Program-made: the position numbers and the translations under genes
Notes under the pieces: generated by a model
Databases searched by the model: none
The model's input: the letters and a program-made list of their open reading frames with translations, nothing else
What the model was told of the DNA's origin: nothing
Part shown: piece after piece, positions 37,142 to 44,993 of the stretch
Position numbering within the stretch: the first letter of the stretch is position 1
Layout of the letters: the number at the start of each line of letters is the position of its first letter
Origin: Bacillota bacterium
GTDB taxonomy: Bacteria; Bacillota; Clostridia; DSM-8532
Assembly (NCBI GenBank): GCA_023415825.1
Contig: JAEZJF010000006.1
Coordinates: forward strand, 1-64,000
Direction: 5' to 3'
DNA: 64,000 bases

Positions 37142-37171
37142 AAGGGTGAATAAGTCTTTATTCACCCTTTT
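37142..37171 (+). terminator. Terminator of the aminotransferase gene
   Basis: AAGGGTGAATAA (37142-37153) and TTATTCACCCTT (37158-37169) form a perfect 12-bp stem with a GTCT loop and a short T-tract. Confidence 0.85.
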
Positions 37172-37180
37172 GCATTAATA

Positions 37181-37219
37181 GGTCGAGGCTTGTGATGTAT
37201 TCCTGTCGAAATACATAGA
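37181..37219 (+). repeat. GGTCGAG hairpin repeat, copy D
   Basis: The head GGTCGAGGCTTGTG is followed by the stem ATGTATT (37195-37201) / AATACAT and the tail AGAA. It resembles the minus strand of copy B most closely (GGTCGAGTCTTGTGGTG, loop GTCG). It sits ten bases after the aminotransferase terminator. Confidence 0.6.
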
Positions 37220-37359
37220 AACAAAATAGCGAGGGGATTTTTGCTATAAATTGACCTCACAAATTTCAATTTTACACTGGATTTTTACCTTGTTTAGTTA
37301 TATAATAAATCCTGCATCTTCTATTGATTTAAATACAATAAGATAGGATGTCATATTAT

Positions 37360-37380
37360 TGTCAACACATCGTGTTGACA
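37360..37380. promoter_or_regulatory. 21-bp palindromic operator candidate upstream of purB
   Basis: TGTCAACAC (37360-37368) and GTGTTGACA (37372-37380) form a perfect nine-bp inverted repeat around ATC. The right arm contains TTGACA, a consensus -35 box, though no good -10 box follows. A TATAAT at 37301-37306 may be the -10 box of an upstream promoter. The GntR-family gene after purB is one possible binder. Confidence 0.5.
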
Positions 37381-37385
37381 TATTG

Positions 37386-37452
37386 TTATTACGAAAAAAA
37401 GTTCCCGGGAACCCGTTCGCAATCTTTTGATTGCGGTAACAGGTGGGGTTCT
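37386..37452 (+). repeat. Left arm of a roughly 65-bp inverted repeat around purB-gntR
   Basis: The arm reads TTATTACGAA, then the 12-bp palindrome GTTCCCGGGAAC, then a CGCAATC-TTTT-GATTGCG hairpin, then AGGTGGGGTTCT. The reverse complement of 39761-39829 matches it along the whole length, with a few substitutions and short gaps. It lies in the purB leader, 36 bases before the start codon. Confidence 0.75.
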
Positions 37453-37488
37453 GGTTCTAGAACACAGGTAGTATGGAGGTAGCTCGAT

Positions 37489-38916
37489 TTGCGGAATATC
37501 TACGAAAGTCCTTTCAATGCACGTTATGCAAGCCCTGAAATGCTTGAAATATTTTCACCCGATACCAAGTTTAAAACATGGAGAAAGCTATGGATAGCAT
37601 TGGCTGAATCTGAAAAAGAGCTGGGTTTGGACATTACAGATGAACAAATTGAAGAACTGAAGGCTTTCAAGGATGACATTAATTATGAGCTTGCTGAGAA
37701 AATAGAGAAGGAAACCCGCCATGATGTCATGTCCCATGTACATGCCTATGGTGCCCAATGTGAAAAGGCTAAAGGCATTATACATTTGGGAGCAACGTCC
37801 TGTTATGTTGGTGATAATACCGATATCATCATATATGCAGAAGCGCTAAAACTTATCAAAAATAAAGTGCTCTCTGTTATTAAGAAGCTATCCCGTTTTG
37901 CTGATAAGTATAAGGATTTGCCAACATTGGGATTCACTCATTACCAGCCAGCTCAGCTTGTTACCGTTGGTAAAAGGGCATGCTTGTGGATTCAAGATCT
38001 ATTGCTTGATGTTGAGGAACTCGATTTTGTGATCTCTACGCTCAAGCTTCTGGGAAGCAAGGGAACCACCGGTACGCAGGCCAGCTTTTTAGCCTTGTTT
38101 GATGGTGACCATGAAAAGGTTAAAAAGCTTGAACAGCTTATTTCTCAAAAAATTGGCATTGACCAAATCATGCCAGTGTCAGGCCAGACCTATTCCCGAA
38201 AGCAGGATTCCCGTATTCTTAATGTTCTAAGCGCTGTTGCACAAAGTGCTTATAAATTCAGTAATGATATGAGGCTTCTTGCAAATCTCAAGGAACTTGA
38301 AGAGCCCTTTGAAAAGAAACAAATCGGTTCGTCAGCCATGGCATATAAGAGAAATCCCATGAGAAGCGAGCGCATTTCATCCCTTGCCCGTTATGTCATT
38401 GTGGATGCATTAAATCCAGCCATTACCGCTTCTACGCAATGGTTTGAAAGAACCCTGGATGACTCGGCCAATAAGCGGATCAGTATTCCGGAAGCATTTT
38501 TAGCTGTAGATGCCATTTTAAATATTTACAGCAATATTTCGGATGGCATTGTGGTCTATCCTAAGATCATCAGAAAAAGGGTTATGGAAGAGCTTCCGTT
38601 TATGGCGACAGAAAACATTCTTATGGCAGCGGTAAAGCGAGGGGGCGACCGGCAGGAACTGCACGAAAAAGTTCGTGTACATTCAATGGAAGCTGCTCGT
38701 GTTGTCAAAGAAGAGGGCGGCACCAATGATCTCATCACAAGAATCGCTAATGATCCGGCTTTTGATATGAGCCTCGAAGAACTCAACAGCGTGCTATCTC
38801 CTGAAAACTATATAGGACGCAGTCGTGAGCAGGTTATAGAATTCCTGGAAGAGCAGGTCAATCCAGTTCTTTTAAAGGATCAAGTTGCGGAAGTGCATGT
38901 AGACCTAAAATCCTAG
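37489..38916 (+). CDS. purB: Adenylosuccinate lyase
   Basis: Acts twice in purine synthesis, releasing fumarate from SAICAR and from adenylosuccinate. The fumarase/aspartase superfamily signature is SSAMAYKRNPMRSERISSLAR-like (seen at about residues 280-300). Other conserved segments are RHDVMSHVHAYG, HLGATSCYVGDNTDI, GFTHYQPAQLVTVGKR and GTTGTQASFLALF. At 475 residues it matches the longer clostridial form. The start is a TTG with GGAGG eight bases upstream. It lies between inverted repeat arms and is followed by a GntR-type regulator. Confidence 0.93.
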   Translation: MRNIYESPFNARYASPEMLEIFSPDTKFKTWRKLWIALAESEKELGLDITDEQIEELKAFKDDINYELAEKIEKETRHDVMSHVHAYGAQCEKAKGIIHLGATSCYVGDNTDIIIYAEALKLIKNKVLSVIKKLSRFADKYKDLPTLGFTHYQPAQLVTVGKRACLWIQDLLLDVEELDFVISTLKLLGSKGTTGTQASFLALFDGDHEKVKKLEQLISQKIGIDQIMPVSGQTYSRKQDSRILNVLSAVAQSAYKFSNDMRLLANLKELEEPFEKKQIGSSAMAYKRNPMRSERISSLARYVIVDALNPAITASTQWFERTLDDSANKRISIPEAFLAVDAILNIYSNISDGIVVYPKIIRKRVMEELPFMATENILMAAVKRGGDRQELHEKVRVHSMEAARVVKEEGGTNDLITRIANDPAFDMSLEELNSVLSPENYIGRSREQVIEFLEEQVNPVLLKDQVAEVHVDLKS

Positions 38917-39026
38917 ATAAATAAGTCTTAAGTCCTATTGCACTTGGGACTATTGATGAAGTAATATTGTCATGTCGTCCTATTGTGATTAAACCAATTC
39001 AATAGCATAGACGGAGGTACAGTGGT

Positions 39027-39761
39027 ATGGTTACCATTAATAAATACAGTAATGTTCCATTATATTGCCAGCTGAAAAATCTTATTTTAGAGAAAATCGA
39101 AAAGGGAGAGTTTGAGGCTGATTCAAAAATACCTTCCGAGCAAGATTTTTGTGAACAATACGATATTTCCAGACCAACCGTCAGGCAGGCGATAAATGAT
39201 CTTACAGCCAGCGGACAGCTCTACAAAATGAAGGGTAAGGGTACCTTTGTTTCTGCGCAAAAAACCTACATTAGTGTCAAAGATTACAGCGGTTTTACTG
39301 ATTCTATTTTAGATTCGAAAGACCCATCTGCCAAGAATATTTTGTCCATTGAGGTTATAAGTGGCCAAGAGAATTCAAGAATAGCCGAGATTTTTTCTCT
39401 GAGGCCGGATACAAAGTCTGATTTCGCTGCTATCTCCTATACAAATACCTTAAGCAACGATGTGATTTCTTTGAATGTTTCCTATATTCCTTTATCACTT
39501 TTTCCGGAAGTATGTGAGGATCTAAAGAATAATAAGGACATACTTCGAGGAAAATATCCTTTGATTCCCAACAGTACAAAAAGTATGCTGGACATCATCA
39601 GTACTGACCAGAAGGATGCAATCCATTTAAAGCTTCAACCCGGACAGCCCTTGATTCGTATTAACAATGTCCTATACTCGAAGAGCGGTCAGCCTGTAGA
39701 GTATGTTGTCACCAAGTATAGGGCTGATAAAACAAGACTTCAATTCGAAAATCATAAATAA
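39027..39761 (+). CDS. GntR-family regulator (HutC subfamily, UTRA domain)
   Basis: A 244-residue repressor-type protein. The N-terminal winged helix-turn-helix (PSEQDFCEQYDISRPTVRQAINDL, about residues 32-55) is followed by a C-terminal UTRA effector domain (about 95-240; PLIRINNVLYSKSGQPVEYVVTKYRAD). UTRA domains bind sugars, amino acids or their phosphates. Its location after purB suggests nothing certain about its target. The palindrome at 37360 and the symmetrical repeats on both sides are candidate binding sites. The ATG follows GGAGG. Confidence 0.88.
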   Translation: MVTINKYSNVPLYCQLKNLILEKIEKGEFEADSKIPSEQDFCEQYDISRPTVRQAINDLTASGQLYKMKGKGTFVSAQKTYISVKDYSGFTDSILDSKDPSAKNILSIEVISGQENSRIAEIFSLRPDTKSDFAAISYTNTLSNDVISLNVSYIPLSLFPEVCEDLKNNKDILRGKYPLIPNSTKSMLDIISTDQKDAIHLKLQPGQPLIRINNVLYSKSGQPVEYVVTKYRADKTRLQFENHK

Positions 39762-39834
39762 GAACCCCACCCGCTTACGCAATCAAAGATTGCGAACGGG
39801 TACCCGGGAACCTTGTTACTTCGTAATAAGCGAA
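39761..39834 (-). repeat. Right arm of the purB-gntR inverted repeat
   Basis: It begins at the gntR stop with AGAACCCCACCCG, then CGCAATC-AAA-GATTGCG, then ACCCGGGAACC and TTCGTAATAAG. In reverse complement it aligns to 37386-37452. The last 23 bases (39812-39834) contain an imperfect palindrome (CTTGTTAC / GTAATAAG) that recurs exactly at 39859. Confidence 0.75.
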
Positions 39835-39858
39835 GTATGCGTTATGGGTATTTCAAAG

Positions 39859-39881
39859 CTTGTTACTTCGTAATAAGCGAA
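39859..39881 (+). repeat. Second copy of the 23-bp CTTGTTAC/GTAATAAG unit
   Basis: All 23 bases are identical to 39812-39834, at a 47-bp period. Each unit can form an eight-bp hairpin with one wobble pair around TTC. The first unit is part of the right inverted-repeat arm. Confidence 0.8.
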
Positions 39882-39894
39882 TGGTATAAAACAA

Positions 39895-39929
39895 AAGCCG
39901 ACAGTTTCGCACTCCGAGTCTGTCGGCTT
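39895..39929 (-). terminator. Terminator of the coat-protein genes
   Basis: AAGCCGACAG (39895-39904) and CTGTCGGCTT (39920-39929) form a perfect ten-bp stem. On the minus strand it is followed by TTGTTTTAT. Confidence 0.8.
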
Positions 39930-39953
39930 CTATGCGCTTTGCTTCCCGAAAGC

Positions 39954-40232
39954 TTATTGCATGCCTTGCTTTTCGGTCTGATATTTTTGTACAGCCATCT
40001 GAACATCATTCATATTGGCATTTTTCACATTATACCAGCCCTTTTGCTTCATGGCATCAAAAATCTGATATTGAATCTGTTGCTTGTCATTCAGAATTTT
40101 CATAAATTCAGATCTTAAGTTTTCACAGGCTGCTTCTGTAAGATAGGTTCCATATGCACCAATTATCTGTTTTTCGCTGGCTAAAGCATCGTTCATAATT
40201 TCCTGTTCAGTTAATATTGCATTATGCTGCAT
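39954..40232 (-). CDS. CotF-family spore coat protein
   Basis: A 92-residue helical protein of the CotF family, small ferritin-like spore coat proteins. The family segment LTEQEIMNDALASEKQIIGAYGTYLTEAA (residues about 7-35) is clear, followed by EFMKILNDKQQIQYQIFDAMKQKGWY. It is made in the mother cell and assembles on the spore surface. The ATG at 40232 lies behind GGAGGG; eleven further codons upstream lack a site. It is co-oriented with the Gln-rich gene upstream (32-base gap), and spoIVA is divergent nearby. Confidence 0.85.
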   Translation of the reverse strand: MQHNAILTEQEIMNDALASEKQIIGAYGTYLTEAACENLRSEFMKILNDKQQIQYQIFDAMKQKGWYNVKNANMNDVQMAVQKYQTEKQGMQ

Positions 40233-40264
40233 GATTGTCCCTCCTTTTATTAATGGTCGAGCCA

Positions 40265-40561
40265 TTACTGCTGCTGTTGCTGCATGGGTTTGTTGTGAGA
40301 GTTCAGGTAATTGAACAGCATGTCAAAATGCTGCTTGTGAAGCTGAGCTGCTTTACTGCAGAGATCCTTGAGCTGAGGGTCATTACAGCTCTGAGAATAC
40401 ACATCAAGCTTTTTGTGAAATAATGACTCAAGATTTAGCATATCCTCAAGTATGGAAAGATTTTTACTGGTCAGCATGGATTGTCCCTGTTGGCCCTGCA
40501 TTTGCTGTCCGCCTTGCATTTGTTGATTATTCTGCTGCCCACCCTGTTGCATATTGTTCAT
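40265..40561 (-). CDS. Gln-rich small spore coat protein (CotF-like)
   Basis: A 98-residue protein with a low-complexity N terminus of Gln, Gly and Met (residues 1-30) and a poly-Gln C-terminal end. A helical middle (NLSILEDMLNLESLFHKKLDVYSQ, LCSKAAQLHKQHFDMLFNYL) resembles clostridial CotF-type coat proteins. It is the first gene of a two-gene coat operon. The ATG follows GGAGG. Its stop lies inside the 17-bp palindrome TAATGG-TCGAG-CCATTA (40251-40267). Confidence 0.7.
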   Translation of the reverse strand: MNNMQQGGQQNNQQMQGGQQMQGQQGQSMLTSKNLSILEDMLNLESLFHKKLDVYSQSCNDPQLKDLCSKAAQLHKQHFDMLFNYLNSHNKPMQQQQQ

Positions 40562-40785
40562 AACTACACCTCCATTATTCTTAATGTCGCTAGACATCAC
40601 TATTTTTCTCACAAATCAGTTCTTTTATGAATTTTTCATTGAAAAATATGATGCCGTAAAAATTGGAGTTCAACAAAAATTGTTGCATATTCTTGAATAT
40701 ATCGAAATTTGATCCAATATACTTATACTGACCGAATGGGTCATGCACCTTGCATGTACCGACAGATACTGAAGGGGGATTGGCC

Positions 40786-42267
40786 GTGGAGAGTTTATAC
40801 AGCATATATAATGATATTGCTGAGAGGACGAAGGGCGATATCTACATAGGAGTGGTTGGACCCGTCAGAACCGGGAAGTCGACCTTTATTAAGAAATTTA
40901 TGGAAGCTCTTGTCGTACCCAATATCAAGAATCCATACGAAAGAGAAAGGGCTGTTGACGAGACGCCGCAAAGCGCATCAGGACGAATGATCATGACAAC
41001 TGAGCCAAAGTTTATCCCCAATGAAGCGGTCACCATCACCATGGAAGACAATGTCACTTTACGAGTTCGGTTGGTCGACTGCGTGGGCTTCATGGTAAAG
41101 AGCGCCATCGGCCACATGGAGGATGAGATGCCCCGTATGGTGAAGACGCCATGGTCAGAATATGAAATTCCTTTTGAAGAAGCAGCTGCCATCGGAACTC
41201 GAAAGGTTATTAATGATCATTCAACCATCGGGATTATGATTACCGCAGACGGCTCCTTCACTCAATTTTCCAGAAGCGAATATCAGGAAGCAGAAGAAGG
41301 TGTGGTCAGAGAACTTAAGGCCTCGGGTAAGCCTTTTGTCGTTCTATTGAACAGCTCTGTTCCTGAAGCCAACGAAACCAAGCAGCTTGCAAAGGAATTA
41401 AGTGAAAAATACATGAAGCCGGTTATTCCTGTTGACTGCCTGAATCTCAATATTCAGTCCATCAATAAGGTTATGAACGGAATTCTTCTGGATTTCCCGG
41501 TTCGAGAAATTTGCTTTAACCTTCCGGGATGGATACTTTCATTGGACAACGAGCATTGGCTGAGAAAAGAAATGCTTTGTGCTTTACGTGACTCCTTTAT
41601 GGACAAATCAACGGTACAATTGGCTTATAATGCCGCTGACAGGCTAAAGACCTATGAGTTTTTGAATAAGGCATCTATTAATGATGTCCGTATGGGAACA
41701 GGAGAAATCACAATGGAGATCAAGCCTGCCGACGGTTTGTTCTACCGGATTGTGAAAGAGGATATAGGACTGGAGATAGACGGAGAGCAACGTTTATTTA
41801 CAGTGCTTAAGGATTTGTCTGGTATCCGTGAAGAATACCTCAAGGTTGAGGCTGCTTTGAATGAGGTTCGATCCAAGGGCTATGGTGTGGTCACACCCAA
41901 GCTTGAAGAGCTTACTCTTGAGCCTCCAGAAATTGTTCGCCAAGGAACACGTTTTGGTATCAAGCTTCGCGCCAGTGCACCGTCTATTCATATGATCAGG
42001 GCTGATATTGAAACAGAGATTGCGCCGCTGGTAGGTTCAGAAAAGCAGTCTGAAGAGCTGGTGAACTATCTTCTGAAGGAGTTTGAGGGAAAGCCGGAAA
42101 AACTTTGGGAATCCAATATCTTTGGCAAATCCCTCCATGAACTGATTACCGAGGGGCTTCAGAACAAGCTGTACAGAATGCCGGAGGACGCTCAACTTAA
42201 ACTTCAGGAAACACTCCAAAAAATTATTAATGAAGGAAGCGGCGGCCTGATATGCATCATTCTTTAA
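40786..42267 (+). CDS. spoIVA: Stage IV sporulation protein A
   Basis: The ATPase that polymerises on the forespore surface and forms the basement layer of the spore coat. The N-terminal GTPase-like domain has the P-loop GPVRTGKSTFIKKFM (about residues 23-37), and residues RLVDCVGFMVKSAIGHMEDEMPRMV follow. The 493-residue length nearly equals that of Bacillus SpoIVA. The start is a GTG with GGGGGA six bases before it. A possible sigma-E-like site (GAATATA 40695, ATATACTTAT 40717) lies upstream but is weak. It marks the organism as a spore former. Confidence 0.97.
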   Translation: MESLYSIYNDIAERTKGDIYIGVVGPVRTGKSTFIKKFMEALVVPNIKNPYERERAVDETPQSASGRMIMTTEPKFIPNEAVTITMEDNVTLRVRLVDCVGFMVKSAIGHMEDEMPRMVKTPWSEYEIPFEEAAAIGTRKVINDHSTIGIMITADGSFTQFSRSEYQEAEEGVVRELKASGKPFVVLLNSSVPEANETKQLAKELSEKYMKPVIPVDCLNLNIQSINKVMNGILLDFPVREICFNLPGWILSLDNEHWLRKEMLCALRDSFMDKSTVQLAYNAADRLKTYEFLNKASINDVRMGTGEITMEIKPADGLFYRIVKEDIGLEIDGEQRLFTVLKDLSGIREEYLKVEAALNEVRSKGYGVVTPKLEELTLEPPEIVRQGTRFGIKLRASAPSIHMIRADIETEIAPLVGSEKQSEELVNYLLKEFEGKPEKLWESNIFGKSLHELITEGLQNKLYRMPEDAQLKLQETLQKIINEGSGGLICIIL

Positions 42268-42308
42268 ATGGCGATATAACAAAATAAAAATTAAATATAA
42301 ATTATTAT

Positions 42309-42347
42309 CCTCCTGAGTTTAGTAGACCTAGCTTAGGAGGTTTTTTT
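42309..42347 (+). terminator. Terminator of spoIVA
   Basis: CCTCCTGAG (42309-42317) pairs with CTTAGGAGG (42332-42340) with one wobble, followed by seven T. Confidence 0.9.
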
Positions 42348-42455
42348 ATAAGGTGAAAATGTTGTGAAAGCCAAAAGTATAAATGATATAATAAAATAAA
42401 TGAATAAAATGGCTTTATTATCTTCACAAAGATGCTACCGAAAGGGGAACATGTA

Positions 42456-43808
42456 ATGAACGATAAGAAGCAAACCAATCGCTTTATCAATTCATCCTTG
42501 GCCTATGCTCTAGGTGCCTTTGCATTAATTGTACCTGGTCAGGCCTTCCAGGCTTTTTACAGCTATTTTTACGTCGATAAGCTAGGAATGGCAATTGGAC
42601 TTTTTACATTGGGCAGAACGATTTTTACTATTTGGGATGCCGTAAATGACCCTCTTGCAGGAATGCTTTCAGACCGTACGAGAACCAGACTGGGCCGACG
42701 TAAGCCCTGGCTCCTTATTGCCGCCATACCCTTCTCTATAGCGTTTTTTCTTGTCTTTGCAATTCCTCAGGGAATAAAACAGAATCAAACCAGTTTGTTT
42801 GTATGGTTCTTTGTTTTTTTGGTTGTATATGAGACGTTCAGCTCCATTGGATGGGTAAACTACAATGCACTTTTGCCTGAACTTTTTTTGTCGGTCCGAA
42901 AAAGAGCCAATGCCTCAGCCGTATCGCAGGCGTTTCTCATTGGCGGTGTTGCCGTGGCAACTATAGGCGGACCCATCCTTTATGATAAATTCGGATACGC
43001 AACAATGGCAGGAGCTTTCGCCATTCTTTTTCTCGCAGTATTAATTCCATTTACATTTAGCTTTAAAGAGAATTCTGACTTCCAGAAGGAAAAACCGCTC
43101 AGTTTTAAAGGCGCATACCTTACAACACTAAAAAACAGGGAATTATGGACGTTTTATATTCCCAATGCACTTGTAACTGCAGTTGAAACGACATTAAGCG
43201 CCCAGATACCTTTTTATGCAAAATATTGTTTGAAGCTTCCTGATCATCAAGTTGCGCTGCTGATGGGTGCCATATTTATTTCAATTATACCCTTTGTTCC
43301 TATTTGGAGCGCCATTATAAAAAAAATCGGAGCTAAAAATGCATGGAAAGTATCTTTTGGCGTATTTGCCCTTGCTGTAATTCCCCTTTATTTTGCACAT
43401 AATTTAATAGGTGGAATAGCTGCAGGTATTGCAGCAGGATTTGGTCTCTCCGGTTGGCGAGTTACACCGCCTGTTCTTAATGCTGAGATTATAGACAGAG
43501 ATGCCCTAAGATGCGGTCAGAGACGCGAAGCCATGTATGGCTCCATAGGTGGCTTTCTCCAACGTCTTAGCAATCTGTTCCTGACATTTGCTTTTCTTCT
43601 TACCAGCGTTTTTTATGGTTATCAAAGCGGTGAAAATCCCGGCTCTAACCCTGATGCAGCTTTTAGGTTTCTAATGTCCGTTTTACCCTTTATACTATTA
43701 TTGGGAGCATTTCTTTTAACTTTCCTTTTCAAGGAAGCGCCTGTACATCAGAACATATCCCAATCTGCATACAATACTGAAAATAATGCGGATAAAACCG
43801 TACAATAA
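42456..43808 (+). CDS. GPH-family sugar:cation symporter (MFS)
   Basis: A 450-residue, 12-helix transporter of the glycoside-pentoside-hexuronide:cation symporter group. It shows the typical early segment WDAVNDPLAGMLSDRTRTRLGRRKPWLL (residues 57-85), with RRKPW after the second helix. The substrate is probably a sugar or glycoside taken up with Na+ or H+. The ATG at 42456 has AGGGGA seven bases upstream. It is followed 18 bases later by a DUF2804 gene and so is probably in one operon with it. Confidence 0.85.
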   Translation: MNDKKQTNRFINSSLAYALGAFALIVPGQAFQAFYSYFYVDKLGMAIGLFTLGRTIFTIWDAVNDPLAGMLSDRTRTRLGRRKPWLLIAAIPFSIAFFLVFAIPQGIKQNQTSLFVWFFVFLVVYETFSSIGWVNYNALLPELFLSVRKRANASAVSQAFLIGGVAVATIGGPILYDKFGYATMAGAFAILFLAVLIPFTFSFKENSDFQKEKPLSFKGAYLTTLKNRELWTFYIPNALVTAVETTLSAQIPFYAKYCLKLPDHQVALLMGAIFISIIPFVPIWSAIIKKIGAKNAWKVSFGVFALAVIPLYFAHNLIGGIAAGIAAGFGLSGWRVTPPVLNAEIIDRDALRCGQRREAMYGSIGGFLQRLSNLFLTFAFLLTSVFYGYQSGENPGSNPDAAFRFLMSVLPFILLLGAFLLTFLFKEAPVHQNISQSAYNTENNADKTVQ

Positions 43809-43826
43809 AATAAGGAGGTCGAAATT

Positions 43827-44867
43827 ATGCAAAATGAGATTACGACTGTTCAACCATTGTTTAACCAGGATGGAGGGCTATCTAACCCTGGATGGGCGAG
43901 GGACCTCATGTTACAGTATGACCGCAAGGATATTAAAGCAAGCAGTATAAGAATCAAGGAATGGGACTATTATTATATTTCAGACGGCCGCTTCGTTGTA
44001 TGCCTGACTATGGCTGATCTTGCATATATTGGTCTTATAACGGTTACCTACATTGACCTTGAGAAAAGAACCGAGCATAGCGTTACTTCCATGCCGTTGT
44101 TGCCAATGGGAAGGCTTAAACTCCCCAATACGACTCACCATGGGGATGTACGTTATAAAGATAAAAAAATAGAAATGGAATTTATACGGAAAGAAAAGGG
44201 GAGACACCTTAAATGCTATGTCCCAAATTTCATAAATAATGAACCTTTTACAGGTGACTTTTTCCTGGAACAGCCTTCTATGGATACCATGGTTATTGCA
44301 ACACCATGGAAAGAAGATAAGAAAGCCTTCTACTATAACCAGAAAATAAACTGTATGCCCGTTATCGGAACATTTAAAATAGGAAGTGTAGAATATAATT
44401 TCACTCCTGACAAGACATTTTCGACCATGGATTGGGGTAGGGGCGTTTGGACCTATGACAACACCTGGTACTGGGGCACAGCAAATGGAATTGTGCACGA
44501 TGAAAAGGGTCCTGGCAGCTTTGGCTTTAACATTGGGTATGGCTTTGGGGATACTTCGAGCGCCAGTGAAAACATGATATTCTTCAGAAATAAGGCCCAT
44601 AAATTCGACAGAATAACATTTAATATTCCCGACGAGGGATATTGCAGCGAAAATCATCCCTGGATATTCACCACCTCTGACGGTAGACTGGAGATGCGCA
44701 TGGATACAATAATTGACAGGCACGCATATACAAAGGTCGGCCCAATATGCAATGATGGGCATCAGGTCTTTGGCAAGTTCTCTGGAATTGCCATTCTGGA
44801 TGATGGCACAAAGCTTCAATTCTCTGATTTGATGGGTTTTGCCGAGAAGGTTCATAATAGATATTAA
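43827..44867 (+). CDS. DUF2804 family protein
   Basis: A 346-residue protein of the uncharacterised DUF2804 family. Typical features are the N-terminal GGLSNPGWARDLMLQYDRKDIKASSIRIKEWDYYYI region and the later DWGRGVWTYDNTWYWGTANG (about residues 203-222), rich in aromatics. It lacks a signal peptide and membrane helices. The function is unknown. Coupling to the GPH symporter (18-base gap, strong AAGGAGG site) suggests it acts on or senses the imported compound (inference). Confidence 0.8.
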   Translation: MQNEITTVQPLFNQDGGLSNPGWARDLMLQYDRKDIKASSIRIKEWDYYYISDGRFVVCLTMADLAYIGLITVTYIDLEKRTEHSVTSMPLLPMGRLKLPNTTHHGDVRYKDKKIEMEFIRKEKGRHLKCYVPNFINNEPFTGDFFLEQPSMDTMVIATPWKEDKKAFYYNQKINCMPVIGTFKIGSVEYNFTPDKTFSTMDWGRGVWTYDNTWYWGTANGIVHDEKGPGSFGFNIGYGFGDTSSASENMIFFRNKAHKFDRITFNIPDEGYCSENHPWIFTTSDGRLEMRMDTIIDRHAYTKVGPICNDGHQVFGKFSGIAILDDGTKLQFSDLMGFAEKVHNRY

Positions 44868-44919
44868 TTAATAATATAATAATTAAGTAATTTATTTTTA
44901 TTTATTGCTTGAGTAATAA

Positions 44920-44949
44920 TTGGATTTAATACTTAAAAAGTGGTATAAT
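44920..44949 (+). promoter_or_regulatory. Promoter of the aminopeptidase gene
   Basis: TTGGAT (44920-44925) and TATAAT (44944-44949) are 18 bases apart, 45 bases before the start codon. Confidence 0.65.
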
Positions 44950-44993
44950 ATTCATATATAGAATTTCAAAAACCCCGAAAGGAGATATAATGT

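Noticed and set aside
40480..40560. Short tandem repeats that might suggest a CRISPR or minisatellite
   Set aside because: They encode the Gln/Gly/Met-rich N terminus of the coat protein in frame; there are no spacers or regular repeats.
43980..44855. A 291-codon open frame on the minus strand
   Set aside because: It lies wholly antisense to the DUF2804 gene, which has a strong ribosome-binding site and a recognisable family sequence. The antisense product shows no domain and its start lacks a ribosome-binding site.
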